Part shown: positions 51,467 to 60,188 of the stretch, one piece after another | Position numbering within the stretch: the first letter of the stretch is position 1 | Layout of the letters: every line of letters begins with the position of its first letter | NCBI RefSeq assembly: GCF_000153705.1 | Contig: NZ_DS022273.1 | Location: 1-64,000, forward strand | Reading direction: 5' to 3' | Origin: Fulvimarina pelagi HTCC2506 | GTDB lineage: Bacteria > Pseudomonadota > Alphaproteobacteria > Rhizobiales > Rhizobiaceae | Length of the DNA: 64,000 bases | The notes under the pieces: model-generated | The model's input: only the letters and a program-made list of their open reading frames with translations | The model's database searches: none | Told to the model about the DNA's origin: nothing | Position numbers and translations under genes: made by a program

Positions 51467-52652
51467 GCGCTTCCTCTCATCCTCGAGGGCGCTCGCTCTT
51501 ACCGCTAGCCTCGCAGCGGCGCTGACCGTGTACTCCCTACCGGCCCTCGCCCAGGGCGTCCCGGTGTTCAATCCGGACGTCTTCGCCAAGCGTGAGGCGG
51601 CGCTCGAACATAGCGAGGCCGATCTCGCCCGCCAGCGTGAGCAGCTATCGAAGGCGGACAAGATCCACGCGCTCGAAACCGAGCAGCTCGATGCCCTCGA
51701 TGCCGTTCATTCGACGACGGTTACTAGCGAGAGCGACATCGCCGGGATGATCGACGGTCTTGAAGCCGGCGACGCTGCAGCCGACCACGAAAGCGACGTC
51801 GCCGACGCGGACGTACTCTACAGCGCGAATAGCCCAAATTCGGGATCAGCGCGCCTCTTTGGTGACGCCAGCAGCAACGTCGAAGAACTGATCATCAAGG
51901 CAGCGAAGGAAACCCATGGTCTCGCCGGCGTTGGCAAGGCGGGTCTGTCGCTCGTTCAGTGGCGCTGCCTCATGCAGGCGCTGATCTGGCAGGAAAGCCG
52001 GTTCTCGATCGGTGCGAAATCGCCCGTCGGTGCCTTCGGTCTCACCCAGATCATGCCGGGCACGGCGAGCGATCTCGGCATCAACCCGGAATACTATGAC
52101 AGCCCCTATCTGCAGGTGACCGGCGGCGCTCGGTATCTCGCGCAGATGCTGGCGATGTTCGGCGGCAACATCCTCCATGGCCTTGCTGCCTACAATGCCG
52201 GCCCCGGCAATGTTCAGAAGCATGGCGGCGTCCCGCCATTTGCGGAGACCCGGCACTACGTCGAGGTCATCCCGCGCCGCTACAACCAGTATCTCGCCAG
52301 GGTCGGCGGGATCGACGCCCTCGGTACGATCGAGCCGGCGCTGCTCGCCAATTCAAACTTAAGCCTATCGGCCGACGGCGCACGCTTTTACGGCGCGGAG
52401 AGCCGGACGACGATCGAAGGCGCAGTCGCGCGCATACGAATGATCATCAACCGGATCGGCGAAACCGAAACGCTCAAAGAATCCTACGACCTCAACACCT
52501 ATGCCCGGGCCGAACTCGCCCGCCTGGTTGCGCTCCGAACCCGCCTCAAGGCCGCGCGGACCGAGCCGCTGTCGGCCGGTGAGATCGCGATGGCGAGCCG
52601 CATGGCCCGAGAACGCGCCTTCATGACCTTTGAGCTTCAGGAGATCAATTGA
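51459..52652 (+). CDS. Second lytic transglycosylase of the virB operon
   Basis: 397 residues from the ATG at 51459. After a signal peptide comes a coiled-coil region (REAALEHSEADLARQREQLS), then an SLT domain: LIWQESRFSIGAKSPVGAFG with the catalytic Glu, GLTQIMPGTASDLGI and LHGLAAYNAGPGNVQKHGG. The start of the mature protein (QGVPVFNPDVFAKREAA) resembles that of the next gene product. A second SLT in the operon is unusual; it may be fused to an adaptor-like coiled coil. Confidence 0.88.
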   Translation: MDERFLSSSRALALTASLAAALTVYSLPALAQGVPVFNPDVFAKREAALEHSEADLARQREQLSKADKIHALETEQLDALDAVHSTTVTSESDIAGMIDGLEAGDAAADHESDVADADVLYSANSPNSGSARLFGDASSNVEELIIKAAKETHGLAGVGKAGLSLVQWRCLMQALIWQESRFSIGAKSPVGAFGLTQIMPGTASDLGINPEYYDSPYLQVTGGARYLAQMLAMFGGNILHGLAAYNAGPGNVQKHGGVPPFAETRHYVEVIPRRYNQYLARVGGIDALGTIEPALLANSNLSLSADGARFYGAESRTTIEGAVARIRMIINRIGETETLKESYDLNTYARAELARLVALRTRLKAARTEPLSAGEIAMASRMARERAFMTFELQEIN

Positions 52653-53536
52653 TGCCGGCCTTTACCCAGAACGGAACGCTCGCGTCGACAGCCCGCGATA
52701 ATCAATCGGCTCCGCGCATTGCGGGTAAGCGACGTTCGCATCCTGTGCGGTCGGTCCTCACCGCCGCTGCGTTCGGCGGCGCGGTGCTCGTCTCGCCGAT
52801 CGCGTCCATCTCTCCGGCCGCCGCGCAAGGCGTGCCCGTCGTCGACACCCGGAATATTGCCCAGGAAATCCGCCAGTTCCAGCAGATGTTGGAAGACTTC
52901 GGTATCCAGACCGATCAACTCGACCGGCTCATCGAACAGATTGACCTCCTTCAGGATCAAATCGACCAGCTCGAGGAGACCTATGCAGCGCTCAGCGGCG
53001 CGAGCGACATCGTTCAGATGGCGATGGACGGTGACCTGAACGGCCTGCTCGATGCCGAGTTCGGCGACATGGTCGAGCTCGCAAGCGATATCGCAAACGG
53101 CGACTATTCCGGCCTGATCGGAAGCGCGGCCCCGCAGATGAAGACGCAGATGGAGACAGTCCTCAACGAGGCGGGCTTCGACGAGGATACGATCCGCCAG
53201 TTGGCAACAAGCGGCGCGATTACGGCTCGTAACACAGCGACCCGCGCAACGACCGGCGCGGTCATGTCGGCGGCGGCCGAGAACAGCCATCAGGATGCAG
53301 GCAAGTCACTCGAACGGGTCGACGAGCTCGTCTCGATGATCCCGGATCAAGAGACGCTGAAACAGAGCGTCGATCACAACACCCGCGTTACCGCAGAACT
53401 CGCCATCGCGCTCACCCGCATGTGGGAGCTCGAAGCGATCCAGACCGTCGGTGCCGGTCAGAGCGGCGTCGTCGATGCCGCGACCATCGCCGAAGAGCAG
53501 CGCTTCATGGACTTCACACTGCCAGACCTCGACTGA
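52652..53536 (+). CDS. virB5: VirB5-like minor pilin / type IV secretion protein
   Basis: 294 residues. A signal peptide (cleavage near SPAAAQG) precedes GVPVVDTRNIAQEIRQFQQM and long coiled-coil helices (QIDLLQDQIDQLEETYAALS), ending with a helical region. This is the VirB5/TrbJ plan. The ATG overlaps the previous stop (TGATG). Between it and virB8 lie 137 bases with no clear gene. Confidence 0.82.
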   Translation: MPAFTQNGTLASTARDNQSAPRIAGKRRSHPVRSVLTAAAFGGAVLVSPIASISPAAAQGVPVVDTRNIAQEIRQFQQMLEDFGIQTDQLDRLIEQIDLLQDQIDQLEETYAALSGASDIVQMAMDGDLNGLLDAEFGDMVELASDIANGDYSGLIGSAAPQMKTQMETVLNEAGFDEDTIRQLATSGAITARNTATRATTGAVMSAAAENSHQDAGKSLERVDELVSMIPDQETLKQSVDHNTRVTAELAIALTRMWELEAIQTVGAGQSGVVDAATIAEEQRFMDFTLPDLD

Positions 53537-53673
53537 GCGAACGTCGGGTGATCAGGCAAGTATAGGCAGCCGAGCGTGCGACGACGAAGGCGATTGCGAC
53601 CGCGAGCGGGATCGCAAGGGCGGCCCTTTCCTACGCATGCGAGACCGACCGCCATAACGACGGAACAGATGGC

Positions 53674-54351
53674 ATGAATGAATATCTCGAAGAAGAGCTG
53701 GTCTATGGCGCGCGGCGGCGCGAGCAGCTCTGGCAGACCCTGGCATTCACCGGGCTCGCCTTCGGCGTTGTCGGATGTCTCGCTGCCGCGAGCGTCGCCG
53801 TTCTCGACGTCGATCCGCCACCTGTCGTCGTGCCCTTCGATTCCGAGACCGGCGTCGCGCTTCCGAATGCGTCTGTTGAGGCGGTGTCGATCTTGGAGCG
53901 GCCCGCCGTCATCCAGGCGCAGGTCTTCCGCTATGTGACGGCGCGCGAGACCTACAACCAGCTCGACAACGATCTGCGCATCCGGCGCGTCCTGTCGATG
54001 TCGGACGGCAACGCCGATGCCTCGCTTCGCGCGCTCTGGACCAGCGGTCACGAGGCCTACCCTCCGACGAATTATGGCACGGACGCGCGGCTCGAAGTCG
54101 AGGTCGGCTCGATCCAGCTTCTGACGAACAACCGCGCCCAGGTGCGGTACCGAAAACATCTTTCGTCACAGCGCGGCAGCAGGACTGGCCAGTTCACCGC
54201 GAACCTGCTCTTCGAATTCCGGCCTGAGACGAGCCGGACCATCGACGATGTCTGGCAGAACCCCTTCGGCTTCACCGTTGTCGAATACGGCGTGACCTCC
54301 GATCGAAAGGAGCCCGACGCGTCCGAAGCTAAGAATGGTGGAGACGCCTGA
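53674..54351 (+). CDS. virB8: VirB8-like inner-membrane assembly factor
   Basis: 225 residues. One N-terminal helix (about 22-45) is followed by the VirB8 periplasmic domain (RYVTARETYNQLDNDLRIRR, RYRKHLSSQRG, NPFGFTVVEY). The stop overlaps the virB9 start (TGATG). It nucleates the channel at the inner membrane. Confidence 0.92.
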   Translation: MNEYLEEELVYGARRREQLWQTLAFTGLAFGVVGCLAAASVAVLDVDPPPVVVPFDSETGVALPNASVEAVSILERPAVIQAQVFRYVTARETYNQLDNDLRIRRVLSMSDGNADASLRALWTSGHEAYPPTNYGTDARLEVEVGSIQLLTNNRAQVRYRKHLSSQRGSRTGQFTANLLFEFRPETSRTIDDVWQNPFGFTVVEYGVTSDRKEPDASEAKNGGDA

Positions 54352-55076
54352 TGCCACGATCCCAATTGCTCCGGCCTCTCTTGCCGCTGTTCCTGACGGT
54401 TGTCACGATCTTCGGGGCGCAGCCCGCTTCTGGAGAGTCCCGTCCGGCCAGCGGCCGCTATGACGAGCGGGTGCGCGAGGCGACCTATCGCGACGGTGAG
54501 GTCTACCGCATCCACGTGGCGATGACACGCGTCACCAGCGTCGAGTTCGGCGAAGGTGAGACCATCCGCTCGATCATCGCCGGCGATACCGAAGGTTTTC
54601 AGCTCGACGGCGTTCCGGGCGGGCGCGCCTTCGCCATCAAGCCGGCGGCGCGCGGCGTCTCCACCAACATCACCGTCTACACCAATCGGCGCAGCTACTA
54701 CTTCAGTGTGAGGGAAGCAGCGCATCCGCATTACGTCGTCCGTTTCTCCTATCCGAACGCGGACGCCAAGCCGCAGAACGCCGTAGCCCAGCGTGCTCCA
54801 AATTACAGCTACGGCGCCAGCGACTCGTCCGAGATCACGCCGAGCGCGGTCTGGGACGACGGAACCTTCACCTATTTCCAGTTTCCAAAGAACGCGCCGA
54901 TCCCTGCAATCTTCCGCGTTTCCGGTAATGGCGAGCGGTCCGTCAACGCCCTTGCGACCGAGCAGGACGTGGTACGCGTTTCCGGCGTAAGCGGGCGCTG
55001 GGTTCTGCGCCTTGGCGATCAGGTCATTTGTATCCAGGCGCTACCTCAGGCCTTAGTGGCGGGAGCGGTCGGATGA
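54351..55076 (+). CDS. virB9: VirB9-like channel protein
   Basis: 241 residues with a signal peptide. The VirB9/CagX regions are VEFGEGETIRSIIAGDTEGF, TNITVYTNRRSYYFSV and, in the C-terminal domain, VWDDGTFTYFQFPKNAPIPA. It forms the outer ring with VirB10. The stop overlaps virB10 (ATGA). Confidence 0.94.
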   Translation: MPRSQLLRPLLPLFLTVVTIFGAQPASGESRPASGRYDERVREATYRDGEVYRIHVAMTRVTSVEFGEGETIRSIIAGDTEGFQLDGVPGGRAFAIKPAARGVSTNITVYTNRRSYYFSVREAAHPHYVVRFSYPNADAKPQNAVAQRAPNYSYGASDSSEITPSAVWDDGTFTYFQFPKNAPIPAIFRVSGNGERSVNALATEQDVVRVSGVSGRWVLRLGDQVICIQALPQALVAGAVG

Positions 55077-56422
55077 GTGAAGTCGACGATCAGTGCAGCG
55101 CAACCGAGAGCCTCGACGAACGCCTGAAGGCGCTCGAAGCGGGCAGGAGAGAAACGAGCCGAACAGGATCGGCCCGGATGTCGCCGATCGCCGCGATCGG
55201 CGTGACAGCCAGCCTCGTCATCGTCGGCGGTCTCGCGGTCTTTTCGACGCTGGAAGAGGCCGAAGAGCCGATGGCGACCAGCGCGCCAGCGGAGTTTCAG
55301 CCCGCCGGCGAAGGTTTTGGTTCTCTCGATATCCCAGAGCCTGTCATCCAGTCGGAGCCGGCGCCCGACATAGTCGAAACCGAAATACCAACGGTCGATC
55401 CTGCGCTGATGACCGAGATCGCCAGCCTCAAGTCCGAGCTCGATCGCCTGAGGAATGCGCCTAAGCCGGTGCCGGACACCAGCGAACAAGATGCGGCGAT
55501 CGCCGATCTCGTCGCCCAGCTCGACAATCTGCGGGCTGAAAGCGCCGAGGCGCAGGAAGAACTGCAGCGCCGGCTTGACGAACGCGACCGTCAGCTGCGC
55601 CGCCTTTCCTCCGAACTGGAAATGGCGCAGCTCCAGTCCGGACCGACGCAGACGGGTCCGTCAGAAGAAGACATCCGTCTCGCCGAGCTCGAACGACGAC
55701 GGCAGGAAGAAGCCGCGTTTCAGGATGCGCGCGATGCCAGCGACATGATCGCCTTCGGCGGCGGCTCAGTGGGATCGGAAAGCTATGGCGAAGATCAACG
55801 TCTCTCCCGCGACGCCGCCTTCGTCAGAAGCGGCGCGGCGAATGCCAAGGTCACTCAGGCCGATGTGATCGCCAATCCATCGCACACCGTCCCGCAGGGA
55901 ACGCTCATCCAGGCCTCTCTCGAAACCGCGCTCGACAGCTCGCTCCCCGGCGATATCCGCGCGATCGTCTCGGAAAACATCCACGCCTTCGACGGCTCAC
56001 GCGTCCTGATCCCGCGTGGTTCGCGCCTCGTCGGGCGCTACCAATCCGATATCGATCTGGCGCAGGAGCGCGTTACCATCGGGTGGGATCGGATCATCCT
56101 GCCCTCGAACCAGAGCGTTCAGATTAGTGCCTATGGCGGCGATCAGCTTGGACGCGCTGGCGTCACCGGGGACGTCGACAAGCACTTCCTCGAGCGCTTC
56201 GGCTCGGCGGCGCTCCTGTCGATCGTCAGCGCCGGTCCGTCGCTTGCGACCGCAAGCCTGACGGACCCGGATGTCGCGGACACTGTCGAGGATGTCGGAG
56301 GAGATTTCGGCGGTTCGACGCGGGACACGATAGACGAAAGCCTTTCGATCGAACCGACGATCCGGGTCCCGCAAGGCTCTGCGATCACCGTGATGGTCGA
56401 TCGCGATCTGGAAATCTTCTGA
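55073..56422 (+). CDS. virB10: VirB10-like channel protein
   Basis: 449 residues from the ATG at 55073. A cytoplasmic N terminus and one membrane helix (about 36-60) are followed by a Pro/Glu-rich and coiled-coil linker (QEELQRRLDERDRQLRRLSS). The C-terminal TrbI/VirB10 beta-barrel has VPQGTLIQASLETALDSSLP, IPRGSRLVGRYQSDIDLAQE and FLERFGSAALLS. It spans both membranes. The stop overlaps virB11. Confidence 0.94.
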   Translation: MSEVDDQCSATESLDERLKALEAGRRETSRTGSARMSPIAAIGVTASLVIVGGLAVFSTLEEAEEPMATSAPAEFQPAGEGFGSLDIPEPVIQSEPAPDIVETEIPTVDPALMTEIASLKSELDRLRNAPKPVPDTSEQDAAIADLVAQLDNLRAESAEAQEELQRRLDERDRQLRRLSSELEMAQLQSGPTQTGPSEEDIRLAELERRRQEEAAFQDARDASDMIAFGGGSVGSESYGEDQRLSRDAAFVRSGAANAKVTQADVIANPSHTVPQGTLIQASLETALDSSLPGDIRAIVSENIHAFDGSRVLIPRGSRLVGRYQSDIDLAQERVTIGWDRIILPSNQSVQISAYGGDQLGRAGVTGDVDKHFLERFGSAALLSIVSAGPSLATASLTDPDVADTVEDVGGDFGGSTRDTIDESLSIEPTIRVPQGSAITVMVDRDLEIF

Positions 56423-57423
56423 TGCCGGCGTCAGGCTATCTCGAAAGTTCGATCGATCGGATCGAGGCAGCACAGCGGGATGACGTCATTGAGCTTGCGA
56501 TCAATCCGGACGGGCGTGTCTGGGGCGAGTTCCAGGGCGATCATTTCATGCGCCCGCTAGAAACGCGTCTCACCGAAACCCAGGCAAAGGACTTCGGCAA
56601 TCAGATCGCTTCCGCAGCTCATGTCACCATGAGCAAGGCGAAACCGATCGTCTCCGTCAGCATCACCTATCGCGGCCGTCCGGTCCGCGCGCAGGTCATG
56701 GTTCCGCCTGTCGTCATCGAAGGCGCATCGATCGCGCTACGCTTTTTCCCGCGGCTCTCTCTCGACGCGGTCGACTTGAAGTTCCTCTATGGCGAAGAGC
56801 GCAGCCTCGAAGAACGCCGGCGTACCCGGACACGAGAGCTACGCACGCTCGTCGAAATCGGCGACATCACGCAGTGCCTGCGCTTCTGCGTCGAGCACAA
56901 ACTCAACCTGATCGTCGCCGGCGGCACCTCGACCGGCAAGACCGTCGCTGCACGCAAGATCCTTTCCTTCGTGCCCGAAGACGAGCGGATCGTCACCATC
57001 GAGGAAGCCGCCGAACTCCTGCCCGCTCAACCGAACGCCGTTGCGCTGATCTCGAACCGCGAGGTTCCGGCGCTTTCCGCCGATGCTCTCCTGACCGCAA
57101 CGCTTCGCATGCGCCCCGATCGGATCGTTCTCGGCGAGGTCCGCGGACGCGAGGCCTTGACCTTCCTCGAAGCGATCAACACCGGCCATGGCGGCTCGAT
57201 GACGACCCTCCACGCCGAAACGCCGCAGCTCGCCATCCAACGCCTCACCATCGCAGCCCTCAAAGCCGAGCTGCCGATGACCTATGCCGACATCCATCGC
57301 TACATCGAAAGCTCGATCGACGTCGTCATCCAGACCGGACGCTCCGAGGGCGCGCGCGGCATCACCGAATTCTATCTGCCAGCTGCGAATGTAAAGGGTG
57401 GTGTCGATCATGACGAAGTTTGA
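56422..57423 (+). CDS. virB11: VirB11 ATPase
   Basis: 333 residues. Walker A is VAGGTSTGKTVAARK, the Asp box VTIEEAAEL, Walker B RIVLGEVRG and the His box NTGHGGSMTTLHA. It is a hexameric traffic ATPase at the cytoplasmic face. The start overlaps the virB10 stop (TGATG). Confidence 0.95.
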   Translation: MPASGYLESSIDRIEAAQRDDVIELAINPDGRVWGEFQGDHFMRPLETRLTETQAKDFGNQIASAAHVTMSKAKPIVSVSITYRGRPVRAQVMVPPVVIEGASIALRFFPRLSLDAVDLKFLYGEERSLEERRRTRTRELRTLVEIGDITQCLRFCVEHKLNLIVAGGTSTGKTVAARKILSFVPEDERIVTIEEAAELLPAQPNAVALISNREVPALSADALLTATLRMRPDRIVLGEVRGREALTFLEAINTGHGGSMTTLHAETPQLAIQRLTIAALKAELPMTYADIHRYIESSIDVVIQTGRSEGARGITEFYLPAANVKGGVDHDEV

Positions 57424-57589
57424 GCATCGGGTCGAAACGATAAAGGCGGACCGGGCACAGAAGCTGCTGGACGACACCTTGGGACGACTTGGCGAGGCGG
57501 GTTGGGAGCTCGTCTGCGTTGAGGAGTCGTACGCCACACTGAACCTCATGCTTTTCTTCAAGCGCCCGTTGGCCACAACGCCAGCCTGA
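57410..57589 (+). CDS. DUF4177-like small protein
   Basis: 59 residues from the ATG at 57410, overlapping virB11 by 14 bases. The pattern KFEHRVETI ... LGRLGEAGWELVCVEE matches the short DUF4177 family (two strands and a helix with GWELV). Its function is unknown; it is probably a co-translated passenger of the virB operon. Confidence 0.75.
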   Translation: MTKFEHRVETIKADRAQKLLDDTLGRLGEAGWELVCVEESYATLNLMLFFKRPLATTPA

Positions 57590-57725
57590 TCCGAACTGAT
57601 CTTCTCATTACAATCAATCGACACCGTCGGATTTGCGAATTCCTACGAAGCCGGAAGGCCTTTCCATTCAGGTCTTGCTCGGCTCGTGAACCAGACTGAA
57701 AGCAGCTATAGAGAAGGTCCTACCG

Positions 57726-58742
57726 ATGTCAGTCGTTACCTACTTCGTCGAAACGACGGACGGCTATCTCGCTGACGCCGCCGAGACCCAGTTCGGGGCG
57801 CTTGCTGCGACGGTCGGAACGCTCGGCTCGCTGGCCTGCACGATCGTCCTTATCTTCGTCGCCATCAACCTCGTCTTCCAATGGCGCTCGCTCGATGGCC
57901 GGCAGACATTTTGGCTCTGCGTAAAGATGGTCCTGATTGCGATCTTCGCGCAGAGTTGGGCTCAGTTCGACGCGTTTTCCTCGGCGCTCTTGAACGGCAT
58001 AGATACCGTCGCCGGTTCGCTCGTCGCCTCGGTCGGCGGCGGCGAACCAGGCCCATCTGGCACCTTCGCCGAAGAATTCGACGAGCTCCTCGAAACGTTG
58101 ACAGAAGCCCTCGACGCAACCAGTCAGGAAGCCAACTGGTTCGCCGGCGCGATGCTCGATATCGTCGGCGTGCTTCTCGTCAGCCTCCTCGGCGGCATTG
58201 CCGCATTCATTCTCATCTTCTCGCGGCTCGTCGTAACCCTCATGATATCCCTCGCGCCGATCATGATCTTCCTGACACTGTTCGAGGTGACGAAGGACTA
58301 TTTCCTGCGCTGGCTTTCCGGAACGATCTCCTTCGCGCTCTATCCGGTCGTCGTCGCCGGAATGTTCGCGACGATCATCGGCGTCGGCAACTCCCTCATC
58401 GCTTCCCTTGGAGATCCGGAGAACACCTCGACGATCGGCCAGATACTGCCGCTCTTCATGCTGATCCTGATGGCGAAAGGCTTCATACTATCGACGCCGT
58501 TCATCGTCCGGAGTATCTCCGGCAACGTCGTTATGCCGGCCATGGTCCCGATGGGGGATGGAGCCATGCGTTTCGGTGCCGGTCTCGCAAAAACGCAAGG
58601 ATCCGAACGGCGTAAGCATCTTGGAGCCCGCACTGGACCAGAACTCGCCGGCGCCTTTACGCGCGCCACTGTCGTCGGAGCCGGAACTCAGGTTCAGCGG
58701 ATGGTGGACCGATCGCGCCGGATCGCGGCGGCTGGAAAATAG
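57726..58742 (+). CDS. virB6: VirB6/TrbL-like polytopic channel protein
   Basis: 338 residues, about six helices, with the conserved region ARLVVTLMISLAPIMIFLTL-like (here SRLVVTLMISLAPIMIFLTL) followed by FEVTKDYFLRWLSGTISFAL. The polar C terminus faces the cytoplasm. Located last in the operon, 136 bases after the DUF4177 gene, so it may have its own promoter. Confidence 0.9.
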   Translation: MSVVTYFVETTDGYLADAAETQFGALAATVGTLGSLACTIVLIFVAINLVFQWRSLDGRQTFWLCVKMVLIAIFAQSWAQFDAFSSALLNGIDTVAGSLVASVGGGEPGPSGTFAEEFDELLETLTEALDATSQEANWFAGAMLDIVGVLLVSLLGGIAAFILIFSRLVVTLMISLAPIMIFLTLFEVTKDYFLRWLSGTISFALYPVVVAGMFATIIGVGNSLIASLGDPENTSTIGQILPLFMLILMAKGFILSTPFIVRSISGNVVMPAMVPMGDGAMRFGAGLAKTQGSERRKHLGARTGPELAGAFTRATVVGAGTQVQRMVDRSRRIAAAGK

Positions 58743-58770
58743 CGGAAACCACCCGCGACTGATGCGATAC

Positions 58771-58810
58771 GGACAGGCGAATTTATGAAAGGGCCGAAAG
58801 CGGCCTGTCC
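58771..58810 (+). terminator. Nested stem-loop after virB6
   Basis: Arms GGACAGGC (58771-58778) and GCCTGTCC (58803-58810) are perfectly complementary. An overlapping alternative hairpin, GGCCG-AAAG-CGGCC, lies at 58792-58105 of the same stretch (58792-58805). No T run follows, but the place 28 bases after the last virB stop fits an operon end. Confidence 0.4.
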
Positions 58811-59099
58811 GGTTCTGGGCTGGTTACCAGATGAGCGGCCGTTCCCTCACTCGGCCTCGGTTTTACGGGAAGCGACGCGACCCAAGATTCGGCGAACAAT
58901 CTCAAAGGTCCCGGAGCCGATCTTGAAACTCGTGGACTTGTACTTGCCTTACGCCGAGTGCGCTCCGGCGTACTCATTGCCGATCGTGCCCACATTTTTC
59001 TGAGTCCGTATTGGCTACCGCTGCCGCAACGTTCATCCTCGACAAACAAGGATCGGCCAAAGGCTTGGTTTTTCGACGATCTTAGGACTGAAGCGCAGA
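58811..59099 (+). other. Spacer between the virB operon and the right-hand cluster
   Basis: Together with 58743-58810 this makes a 357-base gap between convergent operons. It holds only short frames without recognisable content. Confidence 0.4.
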
Positions 59100-60188
59100 T
59101 CACGCGGCGCGCTTCGACCGTCCGTTTCGGGTCGCGCGAGGCCCGGCTAAAGTCGGAGGGCACGCGGGACACCCGATCGGCTGAGCAGGATCAACCTCGA
59201 CCGGTTCTGCCACAAGGTATTCGAGTTGCCCTTCCATCATCTGAGAAATCTGGACCGCGAATTTTCCAGGTTCAACAGCGTACATGCCTCCTCGCGCGCC
59301 TTCGAACCCACAATTCCACGCTGCGAGCGCCTGCCCATATCGAAGCGCCGACTTCACCCCGCCCGCACCGATCCGGCGCAATCCGCCCTGTCCTCCAGCG
59401 GCCGCACCCGCTATGAGACCTGCCGTGCACCAATCTCCCGACCCACAGGTATCTGTGAGCCGGACGGCGGGAATAGCGCTCAATCTCGTCCAATCGGAAA
59501 CAGAGTCGTCGAGCCGATGACGATAGTTTAACCCCTGCTCTCCGAGCGTTTGAACCTCGACTAGTGTGGCCGACCCTTCTGCCATCACGCCGTCGACGCC
59601 TGCTAACCGCTCGTCGGCATACTTGACAACGTGAGCAAGAGCGATCGCCTCGGCCATGAGCTTGTCATTGGATTTGCCTGAGGGCTCGAAAACCACAACC
59701 GCGCCGCGGGCGGAGGCCTCCGCTGCCAATGTCAGGGTCGCACGCGAAAGGCGATCTAGGAAGAAGACCGAAGCTCCAGCTAAAGCGGGCTTGATCGCCT
59801 CAACCGCGCTTACCGTGACTGCTTTGAAGGAGGGCAGCCACTCTCCGCAATGCGGACAGGCCCAAGAGAAACGGTGTCTCGGCCGGCCATCCCGGCCACG
59901 GCGGATCTCCTGAACAATGATTGGTGTATGGGTCGTTGGTGCGCAGTTCGCCCAATCTAGGTGAACGCCCCAGCGGGCCATGTCGGAACGCACTCGATCG
60001 GACGCCGGGTCGCCGTTCATGCGTGCGATTGGGTAAGCGTCCCAGCCGAGATAAGCCATTATCGATAGTACGTTACCGCAAGTTCCCCCAGCCCAGGATC
60101 GTACGGGTGTGGCGGGATCAGGTCCGATGACCAAATCGAGCGCGATTAAGCCTGCACCAAAAATCTTAGGCTGGGCGACAGAAGTCAT
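59100..60188 (-). CDS. PfkB-family (ribokinase-like) sugar/nucleoside kinase with Cys knuckles
   Basis: 362 residues from the ATG at 60188, overlapping the upstream stop (ATGA). PfkB landmarks are FGAGLIALDLVIG (9-22), SWAGGTCGNVLSIMAYLG (31-48) and the ATP/anion-hole motif DTCGSGDWCTAG (246-257). This keeps the catalytic Asp252 but has Ser for the usual Ala of GAGD. A CPHCG pair at 111-115 and a CPAC at 340-343 may bind zinc, which is not usual for the family. It would phosphorylate a sugar or nucleoside; the substrate is unknown. It is the last gene of a four-gene unit. Confidence 0.82.
   Translation of the reverse strand: MTSVAQPKIFGAGLIALDLVIGPDPATPVRSWAGGTCGNVLSIMAYLGWDAYPIARMNGDPASDRVRSDMARWGVHLDWANCAPTTHTPIIVQEIRRGRDGRPRHRFSWACPHCGEWLPSFKAVTVSAVEAIKPALAGASVFFLDRLSRATLTLAAEASARGAVVVFEPSGKSNDKLMAEAIALAHVVKYADERLAGVDGVMAEGSATLVEVQTLGEQGLNYRHRLDDSVSDWTRLSAIPAVRLTDTCGSGDWCTAGLIAGAAAGGQGGLRRIGAGGVKSALRYGQALAAWNCGFEGARGGMYAVEPGKFAVQISQMMEGQLEYLVAEPVEVDPAQPIGCPACPPTLAGPRATRNGRSKRAA

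Noticed and set aside
53537-53673. Possible Arg-rich 33-codon gene between virB5 and virB8
   Set aside because: It has a GTG start without SD and a highly repetitive Arg composition; no lipobox, so not a VirB7 candidate.
58785-59003. Short plus-strand frame after virB6
   Set aside because: It begins inside a stem-loop and shows no recognisable content.
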